Program-made: the position numbers and the translations under genes
Assembly: GCA_900708905.1 (NCBI GenBank)
Contig: CAADRB010000017.1
Coordinates: 1,035,982 to 1,099,981, forward strand
Direction of reading: 5' to 3'
Source: Hymenolepis diminuta
Taxonomy: Eukaryota > Platyhelminthes > Cestoda > Cyclophyllidea > Hymenolepididae
DNA: 64,000 nt
Shown: positions 20,831 to 32,091 of the stretch, one piece after another
How positions within the stretch are numbered: the stretch's first letter is position 1
Layout of the letters: each line of letters starts with the position of its first letter
The notes under the pieces: model-generated
The model's input: only the letters and a program-made list of their open reading frames with translations
The model's database searches: none
Told to the model about the DNA's origin: nothing

Positions 20831-21779
20831 TCGTTAAATTAGAGCCTTATGGTTAAATTAATAAGCTCATATAATTCATACAAACTCTCTAATTTAAAGT
20901 TAGACAAAACGCAATTACGGAAAGATAAGAGAAATTACAATAATGGGAAACTTTTCAAGCCGCCCACATCGACGGTATCACTTGCATAATAAAACAATAA
21001 TTGAAAACAAATTTTTATTCTCTTGTTGGCTCGTTCATCAAGAATTGATAAAAATTATTTTTTTATTAAGTCAAAATGGTTCAATAACAAGTCAAAACAC
21101 TTAAAGTGAGCGAAATTTCTACTTGGAATTGAATAATATTACGTACTTTATATAGATATTAAGTTCACTATAAAAATCTTGAACATTTATCATTTAATCT
21201 GCTCACATATCTGCTCATATGAAAATATTTTTAACTTCAAATTGTCATTTAAAACTTTCCTTATTTTTTAAATTACGGTTATATTTAATACTAACCGATT
21301 GCTTTTCACACCTTATAAGTTCTCATATTTGAGGAACATAACTAGCCACAGCATTAGTATTCTATTTGTAGGTTTAATCTTTTTAAAACTGTTACATTCA
21401 GGATTAGGAAATTGTATTCTCGTCATGATTCCGTCAACTCGAATATCTAAACAATGCTATGCCTTATTTTAATAATTGCTAATACCACTTTAATAAAAAT
21501 AACCTTATAAAGAATATAGACTCGCCTTTTTTCTCAGATTATTATCTCGTTATTTCATGTATATCCATGAATTTATGAGTAATATTCAGGAAAGTACTTA
21601 AAAAGGGTATAGACAATAAATACTCTTAAGAATGTGTACTTTTGAAACTCCTCCTAAAGTTCAAATCTGATAGAAAATGAAACCTATAAAAGAAAACATC
21701 AAAATTTCTGAAATTCAATAATCTAATGAACTTGACATTATTAAGTTTTACTCTGCTTGTAATAATCCCTTTACCAATT

Positions 21780-22035
21780 TAGATAAGCGTTCTTCAGAGC
21801 ATTTCTTTTGTTGATTTGTCGTGGAGCCGCCCAAGCAAGGGACTCGAGTTTTGCTACTCTTAACATTTCAACCAAAGTTTTCCAGTACGGTTAACGACAC
21901 CGTTCACTGGGTGTGCACTGATGGAACCCACGGCTTGTGACATAGCAAACGTGCATGATGGCCAATACGCCATCAACACAATTTGCTACTTTGCTAATAA
22001 ATGTTCATTAATGTTTTCTACCCTTTTTGAAATTT
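21780..22035 (+). repeat. Duplicated block in divergent spacer, copy 1
   Basis: Shares ordered blocks with 22240-22455: CATTTCTTTTGTTGAT, GTTCACTGG, GCAAACGTGCATGATGG. The copies lie about 460 bp apart in the same orientation. Confidence 0.4.
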
Positions 22036-22239
22036 TTCGAGCAGTCTGAAAAACTTCCGATTATAAATGAATTCCAGTTATATTATTATAAGGAATCGAC
22101 GATCATTATTTCTTTACTTCATCGCATAAATGGGGTATTAATTATATATCCAAATTTCTCAAACTAGTTTGTCGACACATTAAACTTACAAAGCCCACTA
22201 AATGTAGTGTTCATATCATTTGACTTGTGTAGAGGAGAG

Positions 22240-22455
22240 ATATTCTATAGCCATTCTTACAAGAAACTCGTATTCCTGCACTTCTTCTGTTGATCAGAAT
22301 TAACTAGAGCGGTTGGTCGCACCCATCACAGGATGTGGACGGATGTTCACTGATCCCGTTAACTTTGATTTGTAAACGTACATCCGTACATGATGGGAAA
22401 ATCGGTTGTATAGTTCACTACATCTGCAACTCAAGAGTTTTAGTATATCAGAAAT
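22240..22455 (+). repeat. Duplicated block in divergent spacer, copy 2
   Basis: Carries CACTTCTTCTGTTGAT, GTTCACTGATCCC and GTAAACGTACATCCGTACATGATGG, matching copy 1 with substitutions and indels. Confidence 0.4.
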
Positions 22456-23397
22456 ACTTAAGATTAAAAATTGGTTGTGCTTATTAAAATTGAAATTAAA
22501 TAAAAATTACTGTCACCAGAGCGATTATGAAGGAGTTTGATAGGCAGCAACTGTATAAATATCAGGGCCAAAAATACTAACACTCTGTCGCATTGAAATT
22601 CAATTTTCACATTGGTGCAACCTTTATTCTGAAAAGTTTTAATCTTATTAAAATACATTTTTTCGATGACAAATTATTCTATAAATCATTCTCTCTAAAT
22701 TTGGTTATTGTGTAAACCGTTATAATTTACTCTTCTCTACAGGATACCGTAATCGACTCTTAGATTCTCTAAGACAGTGCACTGGTTGTAAACACGACCC
22801 GACAACACCACAATACAAAACGACCCAAACTATATCAACACAAGACACACGTTTCCATATCGAGGGGCGATTTATATTATTCACTATTTGCTACCGTAAT
22901 ATAAATAAATTCGTTTGATTAAATAATCTTTTATTGCAAAAATCCGCATATATTGGGGGATTTCATTATATATTTGAGAACTACTTTTAACTTAAATGCC
23001 TGATAATTTCAGCACATGCAGCTATGCGTTTATGCTTCCGGAAAAGGGGGTTTATAGGATGTGTTTTCTTGATAACATCAAAGGAGTAATATTGTTCTAT
23101 TATAAGTTAACATTTACGCATGTTAACTTAAAAAATTGAACAAATTCACTATTCTTTACTTCACTTAAAAAAATCAATAAAACACTGATGAAAATTATCT
23201 GTGAGGAGGGTTTTAATTAAAATTATTGAGTATTTTGTATACAATGGTTTTATTATAAATGATATTCTATTACTCACCTAACTGTTTTGCCTTTGCAAAT
23301 TAAATATAATTTTCATCCAATAGGATAAAGACCTTTCCCGTCACAAGTTTGTGTCTCTTGGCAATTTACCAATTTTTTCGTCGGAAGTCACGCGGCA

Positions 23398-26300
23398 ATG
23401 AGTGAACCATCTAAGTTAGCTGTACAGGATCTTTCAAAATTGGTACTGCATATTAATGTTTTATTATTATCTCTTAGGATTTGACAAAGTTAACTGCTAT
23501 TACGCCGGAAGTCATTAGTAGACAGGCCACGATCAATATTGGAACTATTGGTCATGTGGCCCATGGAAAAACAACTGTTGTCAGAGCAATTTCAACCGTA
23601 CACACCATCCGGCATAAAAATGAACTTATCAGAAACATCACTATCAAATTGGGCTATGCTAACGCTAAGATTTATAAATGCGATAGTCCTGATTGTCCAC
23701 CACCGGGTTGCTATAAATCTGCAGGTAGTGGTAGCCCTGATATAATGCCATGTACTCGTGATGGATGCTCCGGAAATTTGCGGCTAGTAAGGTATGTTTA
23801 TCCTTTTCACCGCCCTCTTTAAACCGACTCATACTAATAATTAGAGTTCGACACCCTTAAGTACTTCACTGAGATTGGGGAAGGGCGATCTGGTCTGCAG
23901 GTATTGATATTTTCTTTTATTCATTATCTGGGCCAGATTGGATGACTCTCATTATCATTTTTTGCATTGGGTCATTTTTTACAAATGTTCTAACTTCGAA
24001 ATTGTTCATCTGCTTATCAGGATCGGAGATGATATTTTGATTGTTGATGATTATCAACCTTCGTCTTTTCTCAGATTCAAAGCACTTAAAAGTGTCCTCG
24101 AGGTTCGTTGCACAAGTTTTTTCATCCATTTCGAAATTGAGGGATTTTTTGGTGAAGATTCACTTGTAATTAGCAGTATTACTTTCCGGTACTAACCCGA
24201 TATCCTCTAAAACTGTTTTCACAGCTTGAAGAAAGGGATTCGGATTTTAGCCATTAGGGATGGGTCTTTTAATTCTCATCCTATTCTAGGTTTTTGAGTT
24301 CTTTAGTTCTTATTAGTATCCGGTGCCTCGAAAAGGACTAGGTAGGTGTTTTAAATGAGACCGAAGAGTATCTCAAATTCCCTGTACAAGCTCTTCATCA
24401 AGACATTGTTTAACTCAACGAAGATCTGATTGATGGATTAAGGTTGATAGGTCAGATAATGTGTAGACGCAAGTGGTATGATCAACACTATTATCCTATT
24501 TTATCTCAACCTAGACACATATCCTTTGTTGATTGTCCTGGCCATGATATCCTTATGGCCACTATGTTGAACGGTGCTGCAGTTATGGACGCTGCAATCC
24601 TCCTAATTGCTAGCAATGAGCCTTGTCCACAACCCCAAACCAGTGAACACTTAGCTGCCGTTGAAATTATGCACCTTGATACAATCCTCATTTTACAAAA
24701 CAAAATCGATTTGGTTCGCGAAGAGGCTGCTCGTGAACAATATCAGCAGGTGAGTCCTCCCCTCCCTGTATTATCGATTAATCAATAAAGCTCTTATTTA
24801 TCCTGATCTTGCACATTTCAGATTAACGAGTTCATAAATGGTACGGTTGCCCAAAATGCCCCGATCATTCCAATTTCGGCTCAACTAAAGTACAACATTG
24901 ATGTTGTTTGCGACTATATTGTCAATACTATCCCTCTTCCACTTCGTGATTTTACTTCCGATCCTAGACTTATCGGTTAGTGCTTTTACTTCAATTGTAT
25001 ATGTTTAATTGCGTAATATTGCCTCTTTTTGGTTGATATGTCTCTCATATCGTAAATTTTTACAAGATCATAGTCACATTGAAATCACGAGTTTAGTTTA
25101 TAGGCGTAAAATATTTGGGCGATCTTAATAGGATTTGAATGGAACAATAAAAATCATTGCTAGTCTAGTCTACTTGCTCTTGGCTGTTACAGAGTACAAT
25201 CAACCACTGGAGTAAATCAACCGGCCAACAAGTTCTGAATGTCGTGGACATAGTCGCAACCGTGAATCTGGAAGTCAATTCATTAAATTTGAGAATTAAG
25301 ATATAATACAGTATACTGTACTCCATAGGAGAGCATGGACAACCCAATGCTTCGAGAATTCAAATAAAGTAGGACTTTTGATGTCATAACTTCATTATTT
25401 GCTTCCTGACCCCATCCCCAGTTTCAAAGCCTATTGGGCTTGATTGCAGTTCCTATTATTCAAGTGTTTTCCCATGATTGAAACTCATGATCGTTATGGG
25501 GTATAAGAGCAATAACAATATCCTTCCCATTTTAGTCATTCGGTCTTTTGATGTGAACAAGCCCGGATGTGAAGTCGATCAACTGCGTGGTGGCGTTGCG
25601 GGCGGTAGTGTCCTTCGTGGTGTCCTTAGGGTACGTTGAACATACTAATTTTATCTCTTCTGCTGGTTTTAATAGTTTAGTTTAATAAATTTCCATTTGA
25701 TCCACTGGTTAAATATATTAGGTAAATTGATTTATTTGTGGGTTGCGTTTTTATTGTAGATGTATATTTAGTTTACTAAATGGAAAGGTAGAATTTGCTG
25801 ATTTAAATGTTTCACTACTTATTAATTTCACTATGGTAATTAAATTGTCAAGTGCTAATGAAATTATTCGGACTTTCGTACATTGAGATCAATTGATGTT
25901 ATTGGTTGTACTGTAATTAGAACCCGTATATTGTGGTTAAATTGCGGCGAATGTGTTAAAGCAGAAAATGTGCAAGCGGATTGGATTATTTGAAATAGTT
26001 TTTTCCCAGCTTTCAGTCTTGATAATGGAAGTAGTTGAGAAAAGGAGCTTGTCTGTCAATAGAGCACATTTTCGTTTAATTTATATAATTAGAAGAGGAC
26101 TTGTGTGTGTCAGTAACATAGTGATCAAAATCTGTCATGTCAGAGGTCGAGGGTTCGACGCTCTTTAACTACGTCCAATGAATGACATGATCAAACAAAC
26201 GGGTTAAAACTGCTCGATGGGGAGTTGTAAGATGTGATTTTCGCGTCAGAATGTTGCTCCTTTACCCATTATGACTCCACAATACGAAAACTCAAAATTT

Positions 26301-29118
26301 CTCTTTATCAAATATGAGCACTGGAATGCACTTTCCTTATTCTATGCCCACATTCCTTGAAGCGCATGTGCATTGGTGGTTGTAGGGTTATGGACCTCAT
26401 AGGTCGTAAGCCTGTTGTCAGAGATGTCGCTATAGCATAATTATTATCGTCAGTAATGGCTTGCTCGGTGCACATTGCTGGTATATGCAGCAGTGGGTAG
26501 GTGCCCTACTAGTGTGAACATGCGTCGGTGGTGCAGTTGCCACCATGTACGTCAAAGGTCATGAGGTTAGTGCTCATAAGGCACATCAAGTGGCGTAGAT
26601 GGCCAATCACAATAGCTAATTTCATTCAGAAGGGATGGTAGAATGCGGATTTCTCAGAAGAGCGATTACAAAATACTTCTCTGAATGTGAAGTTATCAAT
26701 TCCACCGATTTTTGAATTAACGTAATAATTAAAAGACCTAGATTTTGTAGACTCAACACGAAGCTCTTATTCGATTTCCCTATGGTAATGTACACAGTCT
26801 GCTGTATAAAATGGGAATTGAGTTAAATTTTACTTTATATCCCTATTTTAGTTATCTCTATTGGTTCTAATCTCCCTTTTTAGGTCCGAAAATATAAGGA
26901 AAATAAGATTTGATCGTTAATATAATATAATAGGCCGTCTAAACTTGACCATTGGTTTTGAACTCTGTCTGCGTTTATTACGCATTCATAAGTGCTGATA
27001 AATCACCTGTAGATTAAGAGAACTACTTAGTTGTATTCTATGACGACCTGAGTCAGTTGATTCATTGTTAATTCTTTTGTTGGCATGTAACTATTCTCTT
27101 TGTATTTGCATTCATCTAGGTTGGCCAAGAAATCGAGATCCGACCTGGTCTGGTCACTCAGAAGGATCGCTCAGGTACAGTCTCCTGTCGCCCTATCCGT
27201 TCCTGCATCCTTTCACTTCTGGCGGAACAAAATGACCTCGCATATGCTGTACCCGGTGGTTTGATCGGTGTTGGCACTAAAATCGACCCGCAACTCTGTC
27301 GTGCTGATCGTTTGGTGGGTCATGTACTTGGTGCTGTTGGTACTCTGCCCGACATCTTTGTCGAGATTGAAATCTCCTTCTACCTCTTCCGACGTCTACT
27401 TGGTGTGAGAACTGAGGGTGATAAGAAGGGAGCTAAAGTAAGATCAGACCCATTTCATCGCTAAGAATATTTAATACTATTTATTCTTTCAATGTCAAGT
27501 TAGAAGTCATTAGATCAAAATTTATTGGTTGAAATTCCATGATCATAATGACTATTGACTGAGTAGTCAAAACTGCTCAGCTGAAGAGTCACCAAACGCA
27601 AAGGAAACGCTTTTTTTGATGAGCTTTTTAGCATTTAAGGAATTGTTGGTTTGAATGTACTGTTAAAATTTCTTGTAAATATTTGAATTAGGCGTCTGCA
27701 AAGTTAGGTTACGGGTTCGGCATGACCAAAATGGTATGCGTTGGCTGGTACAGGATTAAAGAAGACGAAATTATCATCTTGAGGAACTTTAGATAGCTGC
27801 TCTTCTAGTTCCAAGATGAGTCTTCTGTAATATTTCTCTTTAAGGAGGCTTAAAATTTTAAATGTAGGAATGCTTGCACACGTCGAATTATGAAAGCAAT
27901 TTTGCGGCAAAATAGCTGAAGACATCATAATGCGATGTACTTTTAATTCATAATTGAAACAAATTTGTTGATTTATCGGTTTCCTCAGGTATTAGCTTGT
28001 TTCATTTGAGGAATTTCCAGTGCCCAATCTTAACATTTTCCCTTATGTGGTTGGTTAGATTGGAACCAATATAAGTCCATGTTGTCATTACTATAGCAAT
28101 GCTTTACTACTTTCCTACTGAAGTACTCTGTGGTTATAGTTATCCAGACACAGAAAAGAAGAAAATGTGTAAAATCAATGAAGGCTTCTTTTTTATAACT
28201 GTTTATATATAGCTGAAATTCATTAGATACGTGACAAACCAGTAATTTTCGAGTGAAAAAGCTTCATTTCTAGATACGAGTATGGTGGAATAGTAGTAAA
28301 TAATGTAGTCCAATAAACTTAAGTCTCCTTAATACTGCGAGAAAGCTGTTCTTACTATTACACTCGCAGAACCATGATATGTGAAAAGCTAGCTCTGGGG
28401 AATCTCGCGGCCTAGCTTCAAAGAAGTCTTCCCTTTTGATCGCTATTCAAAGTCTCCATAGTTCTCTTATCCTAAAACTTGAATAAATTATCAAATGCCT
28501 AGGAGAACTATAATAAAATCTTGTATAAAGTTCTTGATTAGGTGAATCGATCAAGACGTAAGGAAAGTCTTTAATTTGACCATGCTGTCACGGCTAAAAT
28601 AGTTGATACAATTTGTTACAACAGAATAAACATAATAAACTGTATTTTGTCTGTCCTTAGCATATTTAGCATTAGCACCATGTAGTAACCAATGAAATTG
28701 TTTGAGTTGCAAAGTAAGGACAATGTTCAGTGGTAATTGTCTGATACGTCACTCGGCCCTACGTATTATTGAGTTTTGCCTGGTATAAACTGCTTTCCTT
28801 CTCTTTCTTTTCTAGGTCCAAAAGTTGGCTAAGCGCGAGATGCTGATGGTCAACATTGGTTCCTTATCAAGTGGTGGTCATGTTGTCGCTGTAAAGGGTG
28901 ATTTGGCAAAAATCTCCCTCAATACCCCCGTCTGCACTGAAGTGGGCGAAAAGGTTGCACTCAGCCGCCGTGTTGAAAAGCATTGGAGGTATGTTCTATT
29001 TACGAATTATAAGTAGCAATTTTGTTTCCGGAATTATAAATAATGTACGTTACTGTTTTTTAGATTGATTGGTTGGGGCAAGATTCGTCGTGGAGTTAAG
29101 CTTACTCCTCAGGAATAG
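23398..29118 (+). CDS. EIF2S3: Eukaryotic translation initiation factor 2 subunit gamma
   Basis: eIF2 gamma is the GTP-binding core of the eIF2 ternary complex, which delivers initiator Met-tRNA to the 40S subunit in the cytoplasm. Eight exons with GT-AG introns: 23398-23442, 23478-23791, 24515-24749, 24822-24975, 25536-25630, 27120-27437, 28816-28988, 29064-29118. These join without frameshift into 462 residues, against about 470 in other animals. Motifs: G1 GHVAHGKT (residues 40-47), a zinc-knuckle-like set of cysteines (83, 88, 93, 107, 112), G3 DCPGH (126-130), G4 NKID (182-185), G5 SAQL (217-220), then EF-Tu-like domains II and III including [12 protein letters not shown] and [15 protein letters not shown]. 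The start ATG opens exon 1, giving [15 protein letters not shown], only 15 codons before a 35-nt intron. The sequence is intact, with all expected motifs. A decayed partial duplicate lies at 33.6-37.5 kb. Confidence 0.97.
23443..23477 (+). other. Minimal 35-nt intron (EIF2S3 intron 1)
   Basis: GTACTG donor and TCTCTTAG acceptor; removal joins SKL to [10 protein letters not shown] in frame. Its length is near the lower limit for spliceosomal introns and is typical of flatworm short introns. Confidence 0.85.
25190..25345 (-). repeat. TTGACCAG-family dispersed repeat, copy 2
   Basis: In EIF2S3 intron 4, antisense. The minus strand reads CGACATTCAGAACTTGTTGG followed by CCGGTTGATTTACT, aligning with 52760-52880 and 30480-30605. 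Confidence 0.4.
26099..26205 (+). repeat. SINE-like (tRNA-related) copy with B-box
   Basis: In EIF2S3 intron 5. CAGTAACATAGTGATCAAAA then TGTCAGAGGTCGAGGGTTCGACGC; the GGGTTCGACGC matches the RNA polymerase III B-box consensus. The 5' part is diverged. Confidence 0.5.
26515..26700 (+). repeat. SINE-like (tRNA-related) copy, near full length
   Basis: In EIF2S3 intron 5. The head CGTCGGTGGTGCAGTTGCCA is followed by a GTCAAAGGTCATGAGGTT region, then the body AGTGGCGTAGATGGCCAAT and the tail GATGGTAGAATGCGGATTTC. Body and tail match the copies at 39.1 kb (minus) and 40.3 kb, which defines a family of about 180 bp. Confidence 0.55.
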
Positions 29119-29392
29119 ATTGGGCGCCTGAGAGCTAGTGAGAAAAACTAAGTGTAAACATGGTGTCAACAAAAGTGTATCAGCGTCTTCTTCAACGAAT
29201 ACCAACAATTTCCACCTCTTCCCTTTCTCCCCCTTTGTCTTGATTGGATGTGTTGGATAAATCTGTTTGGAAAAAACTCCGTTTCTATCTGTTTGGGGAT
29301 GGTGGTTGTTTAGTACCAGTCCGTTTGGAATTATCCGATTGTGCAGTTAATCAGAGTGATTAATGCTCATTTCTTAGTTTTAATATCGATAC

Positions 29393-29544
29393 ATTAAAGT
29401 GCTATCATATGTCGTTTACTGTTAAATGCCTTTGAGACGCCTATAACATGGACTATATTCTTTAACTGGATTATGGATTATACATAATAGGGGAAGGCAT
29501 GACTATTACGGCTTTTCTCAGTTGTACTAATATTATTTAATAAA
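29393..29544 (+). promoter_or_regulatory. Candidate EIF2S3 polyadenylation signals
   Basis: ATTAAA at 29393-29398 and AATAAA at 29539-29544 lie 275 and 421 nt after the stop. These are the nearest hexamers I see; which is used cannot be told from sequence. Confidence 0.4.
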
Positions 29545-29750
29545 ATAGACTTCAAGCTCTCCTCTACACTGTGAAAAATTACCCTTAAAATTGCTCTCTT
29601 ACGGAGCCAAGACGCGTGAAGGGCTACCTCACGGAATTCTTCCGGCAAATTCCACGGCCAAGCTTCAACAAGGGAAGCTCTGACTGACACAAATTTTCCC
29701 CACTTCTCTGACACCAAAACTCCTTTAGAGCTGTCAGGTACGAACGTCAG
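29478..29750 (-). CDS. Candidate terminal exon of unrecognised minus-strand gene
   Basis: Acceptor GAGCTTTCTTTATAG at about 29751-29765 opens a 90-codon frame that starts LTFVPDSSKGVLVSEKWGKF, contains EAWPWNLPEEFREV, and ends with a stop at 29478. The composition looks more protein-like than the surrounding frames (Trp, charged residues, alternating hydrophobics), but I do not recognise a family. The last ~20 codons are AT-rich and may be untranslated readthrough of a mutated end. A decayed relative of the same DNA lies at about 38560-38700, after the eIF2 gamma pseudogene, so this block was part of the same segmental duplication. It lies convergent to EIF2S3. Confidence 0.3.
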   Translation of the reverse strand: MTFVPDSSKGVLVSEKWGKFVSVRASLVEAWPWNLPEEFREVALHASWLRKRAILRVIFHSVEESLKSILLNNISTTEKSRNSHAFPYYV

Positions 29751-30309
29751 CTATAAAGAAAGCTCATACAAGATTGTGGCTGAGATCAATCTGTCTAAAC
29801 GCTAAGAAGGTCTTTGGTATGGCTTGTCTATTACCAAGCCATTAAGCAGTCAACATTGTCTGTTCCAATCTCTAATGGCGTAAATTCTCACCATTCGGAT
29901 TCGGGAATTCGAGTAAAAACAGTAAGGTACAAAGTTGTCGATCACAATGAGAATGCTCGCAGATAGCAAAGCAATGCTTTTACACTACTGACTAGATCAT
30001 TACTTCTGAATGGGAACTACGTACAGGGACTTCCAGTGCTCGATTCCAAGTTGCTTTGATTCATAAAATAGAACAAATCAGAATGCCTTCTGCAATTTCG
30101 GCTTTTTAACCCAATACGAGTCTTTTAATGGACCTTTTGAGAGGGCAGCAGCTGCAGAAATTGACAACAAAATTATTCTGAGTTGAGTAGTGAATCGGTA
30201 AGATGATCGAAGGTAGATTAAGGAAATGAGAAAAAGAGGAGGTAGGAGATAAAATCAGGGTATTAAAATTTAACATTTCGATTTAGGCTGGACACTTGAC
30301 TTCTTTGTT

Positions 30310-30760
30310 ATAGTCCACTGTGTCATATTCTAATGATTCACTGTCCACGTTTTAGTAGCTGACCTTTATTTTCGTATAGAATTCATTTTCGCGGTGTCCA
30401 GAGCTTATTTACCAGTAACAATCAAGACAGGATTTCAAGACTCTTAAGTTAACTGAATTTTGGAAGTGTCGGACTGTTGACTTTCTCGTGAGAAGTGTAA
30501 TTCATTCTACAATGCTCAGAATATTTTAAAGCTCAATTTCATGATTTGGGTCTTGAATAGTATGTCCGCGGTATTCAGAGCTTTTTGACCAGTTGAGTTA
30601 ATTAAATTACTAGTTTCATCAATCTAACCACGCACATGAGGATGAGACTACAAAGGCACTTTAAGCATAACAGAGCTCACTCAAGTTTAATGAAGGTGAA
30701 CTCTTATAGTACTTTTGAAAGTGAAATTCTCATCCACACTGATTATCACGGTGGAGAGGT
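30310..30760 (+). repeat. TTGACCAG-family dispersed repeats (two copies)
   Basis: At 30376-30425 a partial head (CGCGGTGTCCAGAGCTTATTTACCAGTAAC), and at 30500-30605 a fuller copy (blocks ATGTCCGCGGTATTCAGAGC, TTTTTGACCAGTTGAGTTAA). The following AACAGAGCTCACTCAAG block also follows the 52.74 and 53.77 kb copies. Non-coding. Confidence 0.45.
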
Positions 30761-31135
30761 ACGAAAATGCGGTTTGTAATATGAATACATAATGTCAATT
30801 TACAGAGGCCAGTTGTAAGAGAGAATTCGGATAACTTTGTATTTTAGTTCATTTATCCAGATAATTCTATTTAAAAAATGCAGTAGGTTTTCAAAAAGTT
30901 CCTCTAGGGCATCAAAATTTAAAACCTCAGCAGTTCGTTTTCTACGGTTAAGGATAACGCTTAACTCAATTAGAAGGATAATGCAGAAAATAATCCTCAT
31001 AAAGCTGGAATAAGAGTCGGGCCAACAATTTTGCTGGATTTCCGGAATTTTGCTATTCTGAGGCGGAGGGAGGTCCATCTGTCCACGTTGATTTCCTTTA
31101 GATCCGGCTTTGACCTGGGAGATGCGGTTGCGTAC

Positions 31136-31262
31136 CGAAATCGAAGACACCAACATCCACACTGTATAGCATTTTATCACACCGAACAGTAACGGTACCT
31201 TCGAGGTGAGCTGTTCTGAGTCTTTGTCTCATCAAGACTTCCAAAGGATCGTTACTTGACAC
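31136..31262 (-). CDS. Candidate internal exon, unknown gene
   Basis: Strong acceptor TTTTTATTCCTAG opens VSSNDPLEVLMRQRLRTAHL and continues LEGTVTVRCDKMLYSVDVGV, with a possible GTACGC donor. It looks coding, but the donor is weak and the phase does not join cleanly to 29478-29750. An overlapping 126-codon minus frame (30800-31180) has a hydrophobic segment FMRIIFCIILLIELSVIL that could be a membrane helix. No family recognised. Confidence 0.25.
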
Positions 31263-31603
31263 CTAGGAATAAAAACGTACATGGTGGATATTGTCTTTTA
31301 ACCGGGTTCTGAGCTATTTGTTGAGACACTAAGATATAATAACTGGTGATGCATTATTATCTTAATTTTTCTGGCCACTCAAAAATTCCAAGATAGTGGA
31401 TTTTTCAATTATTTCCGAGAATTTTGAGATCTTGTCAGCAGAAGTGAAATTTCACACAAAGATAGAGTCTACTAAGTCACATAGTTCAACTGTTAATTCT
31501 AATCATCCTCTGGTTGTTCCAATCTCTTCAAAGATGCTTGCTCCAATATATCATTTTTCTGGTGACCAATAATGATATGAAGTGTTCGAATGGTAAATCT
31601 CAC

Positions 31604-31719
31604 CTGCACCGCCAGCTTCTATATTTTGTTGCCTCAACAAATAGCCTAAAATAGGGTAAAATGGAGGCCCACTGACTGCAAGTTGACTTAATTTTTGCAC
31701 AATTGCACAATTTGTGCAT
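31604..31719 (-). CDS. Candidate internal exon, unknown gene
   Basis: Acceptor CTTGTTCAG and donor GTGAGA bracket 116 nt encoding CTNCAIVQKLSQLAVSGPP followed by FYPILGYLLRQQNIEAGGA. Just beyond, at about 31497-31553, another open stretch reads NDILEQASLKRLEQPEDD before a stop, but I could not find in-frame splice sites to join them. Possibly one decayed or incompletely understood gene together with 31136-31262 and 29478-29750. Confidence 0.25.
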
Positions 31720-32091
31720 CTGAACAAGTACATCGAATTTGTAAATAAATAACAAATCCATGCATAAAACGTGTAAAACTGTTAATTATATTTTTTTTTG
31801 GATAAAAATTTTCGTTTTTAATAAGAGTTAACAGTTAATGCATAATTTGGAATTCCATGTCAGACATACTAATTGATGAATGGCTGTTGATCACGCCATG
31901 CGTAACCTATCATGGTGATGACGTGGAACCGACATAGGACTTTCCGTGCATAGATATTTATTGATAACAGCCCGTTAAAATTAAAAAAAGACAATATTAT
32001 GAAGGTAATAATTAATTAAAAATATTTTTCAAAAGAATTATATATTAACGTGTGAGTAATTTGTGGAATAAGTTATTATCATAGGGGGTGA

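Larger units (their letters stand above)
20831..23397. promoter_or_regulatory. Divergent spacer between ASXL and EIF2S3
   Basis: 2.57 kb separates the two start codons, which point away from each other, so both promoters should lie here. Immediately before the eIF2 gamma ATG is CGTCGGAAGTCACG, which contains an ETS-type GGAAG core; its function is not shown. Two related blocks near 21.8-22.0 and 22.25-22.45 kb look like a local duplication. No TATA box placement is convincing. Confidence 0.45.

Noticed and set aside
23938..24195. 85-codon frame in EIF2S3 intron 2
   Set aside because: Lies wholly within an intron fixed by the R120 split codon; it matches nothing known and an antisense frame is equally open.
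26142..26165. Possible tRNA gene from the GGGTTCGACGC box
   Set aside because: No acceptor stem or anticodon arm can be paired around it; it fits the SINE family instead.
27704..27928. 74-codon minus frame in EIF2S3 intron 6
   Set aside because: Reads somewhat like protein ([16 protein letters not shown]) but no splice sites or family support; possibly an old inserted fragment.
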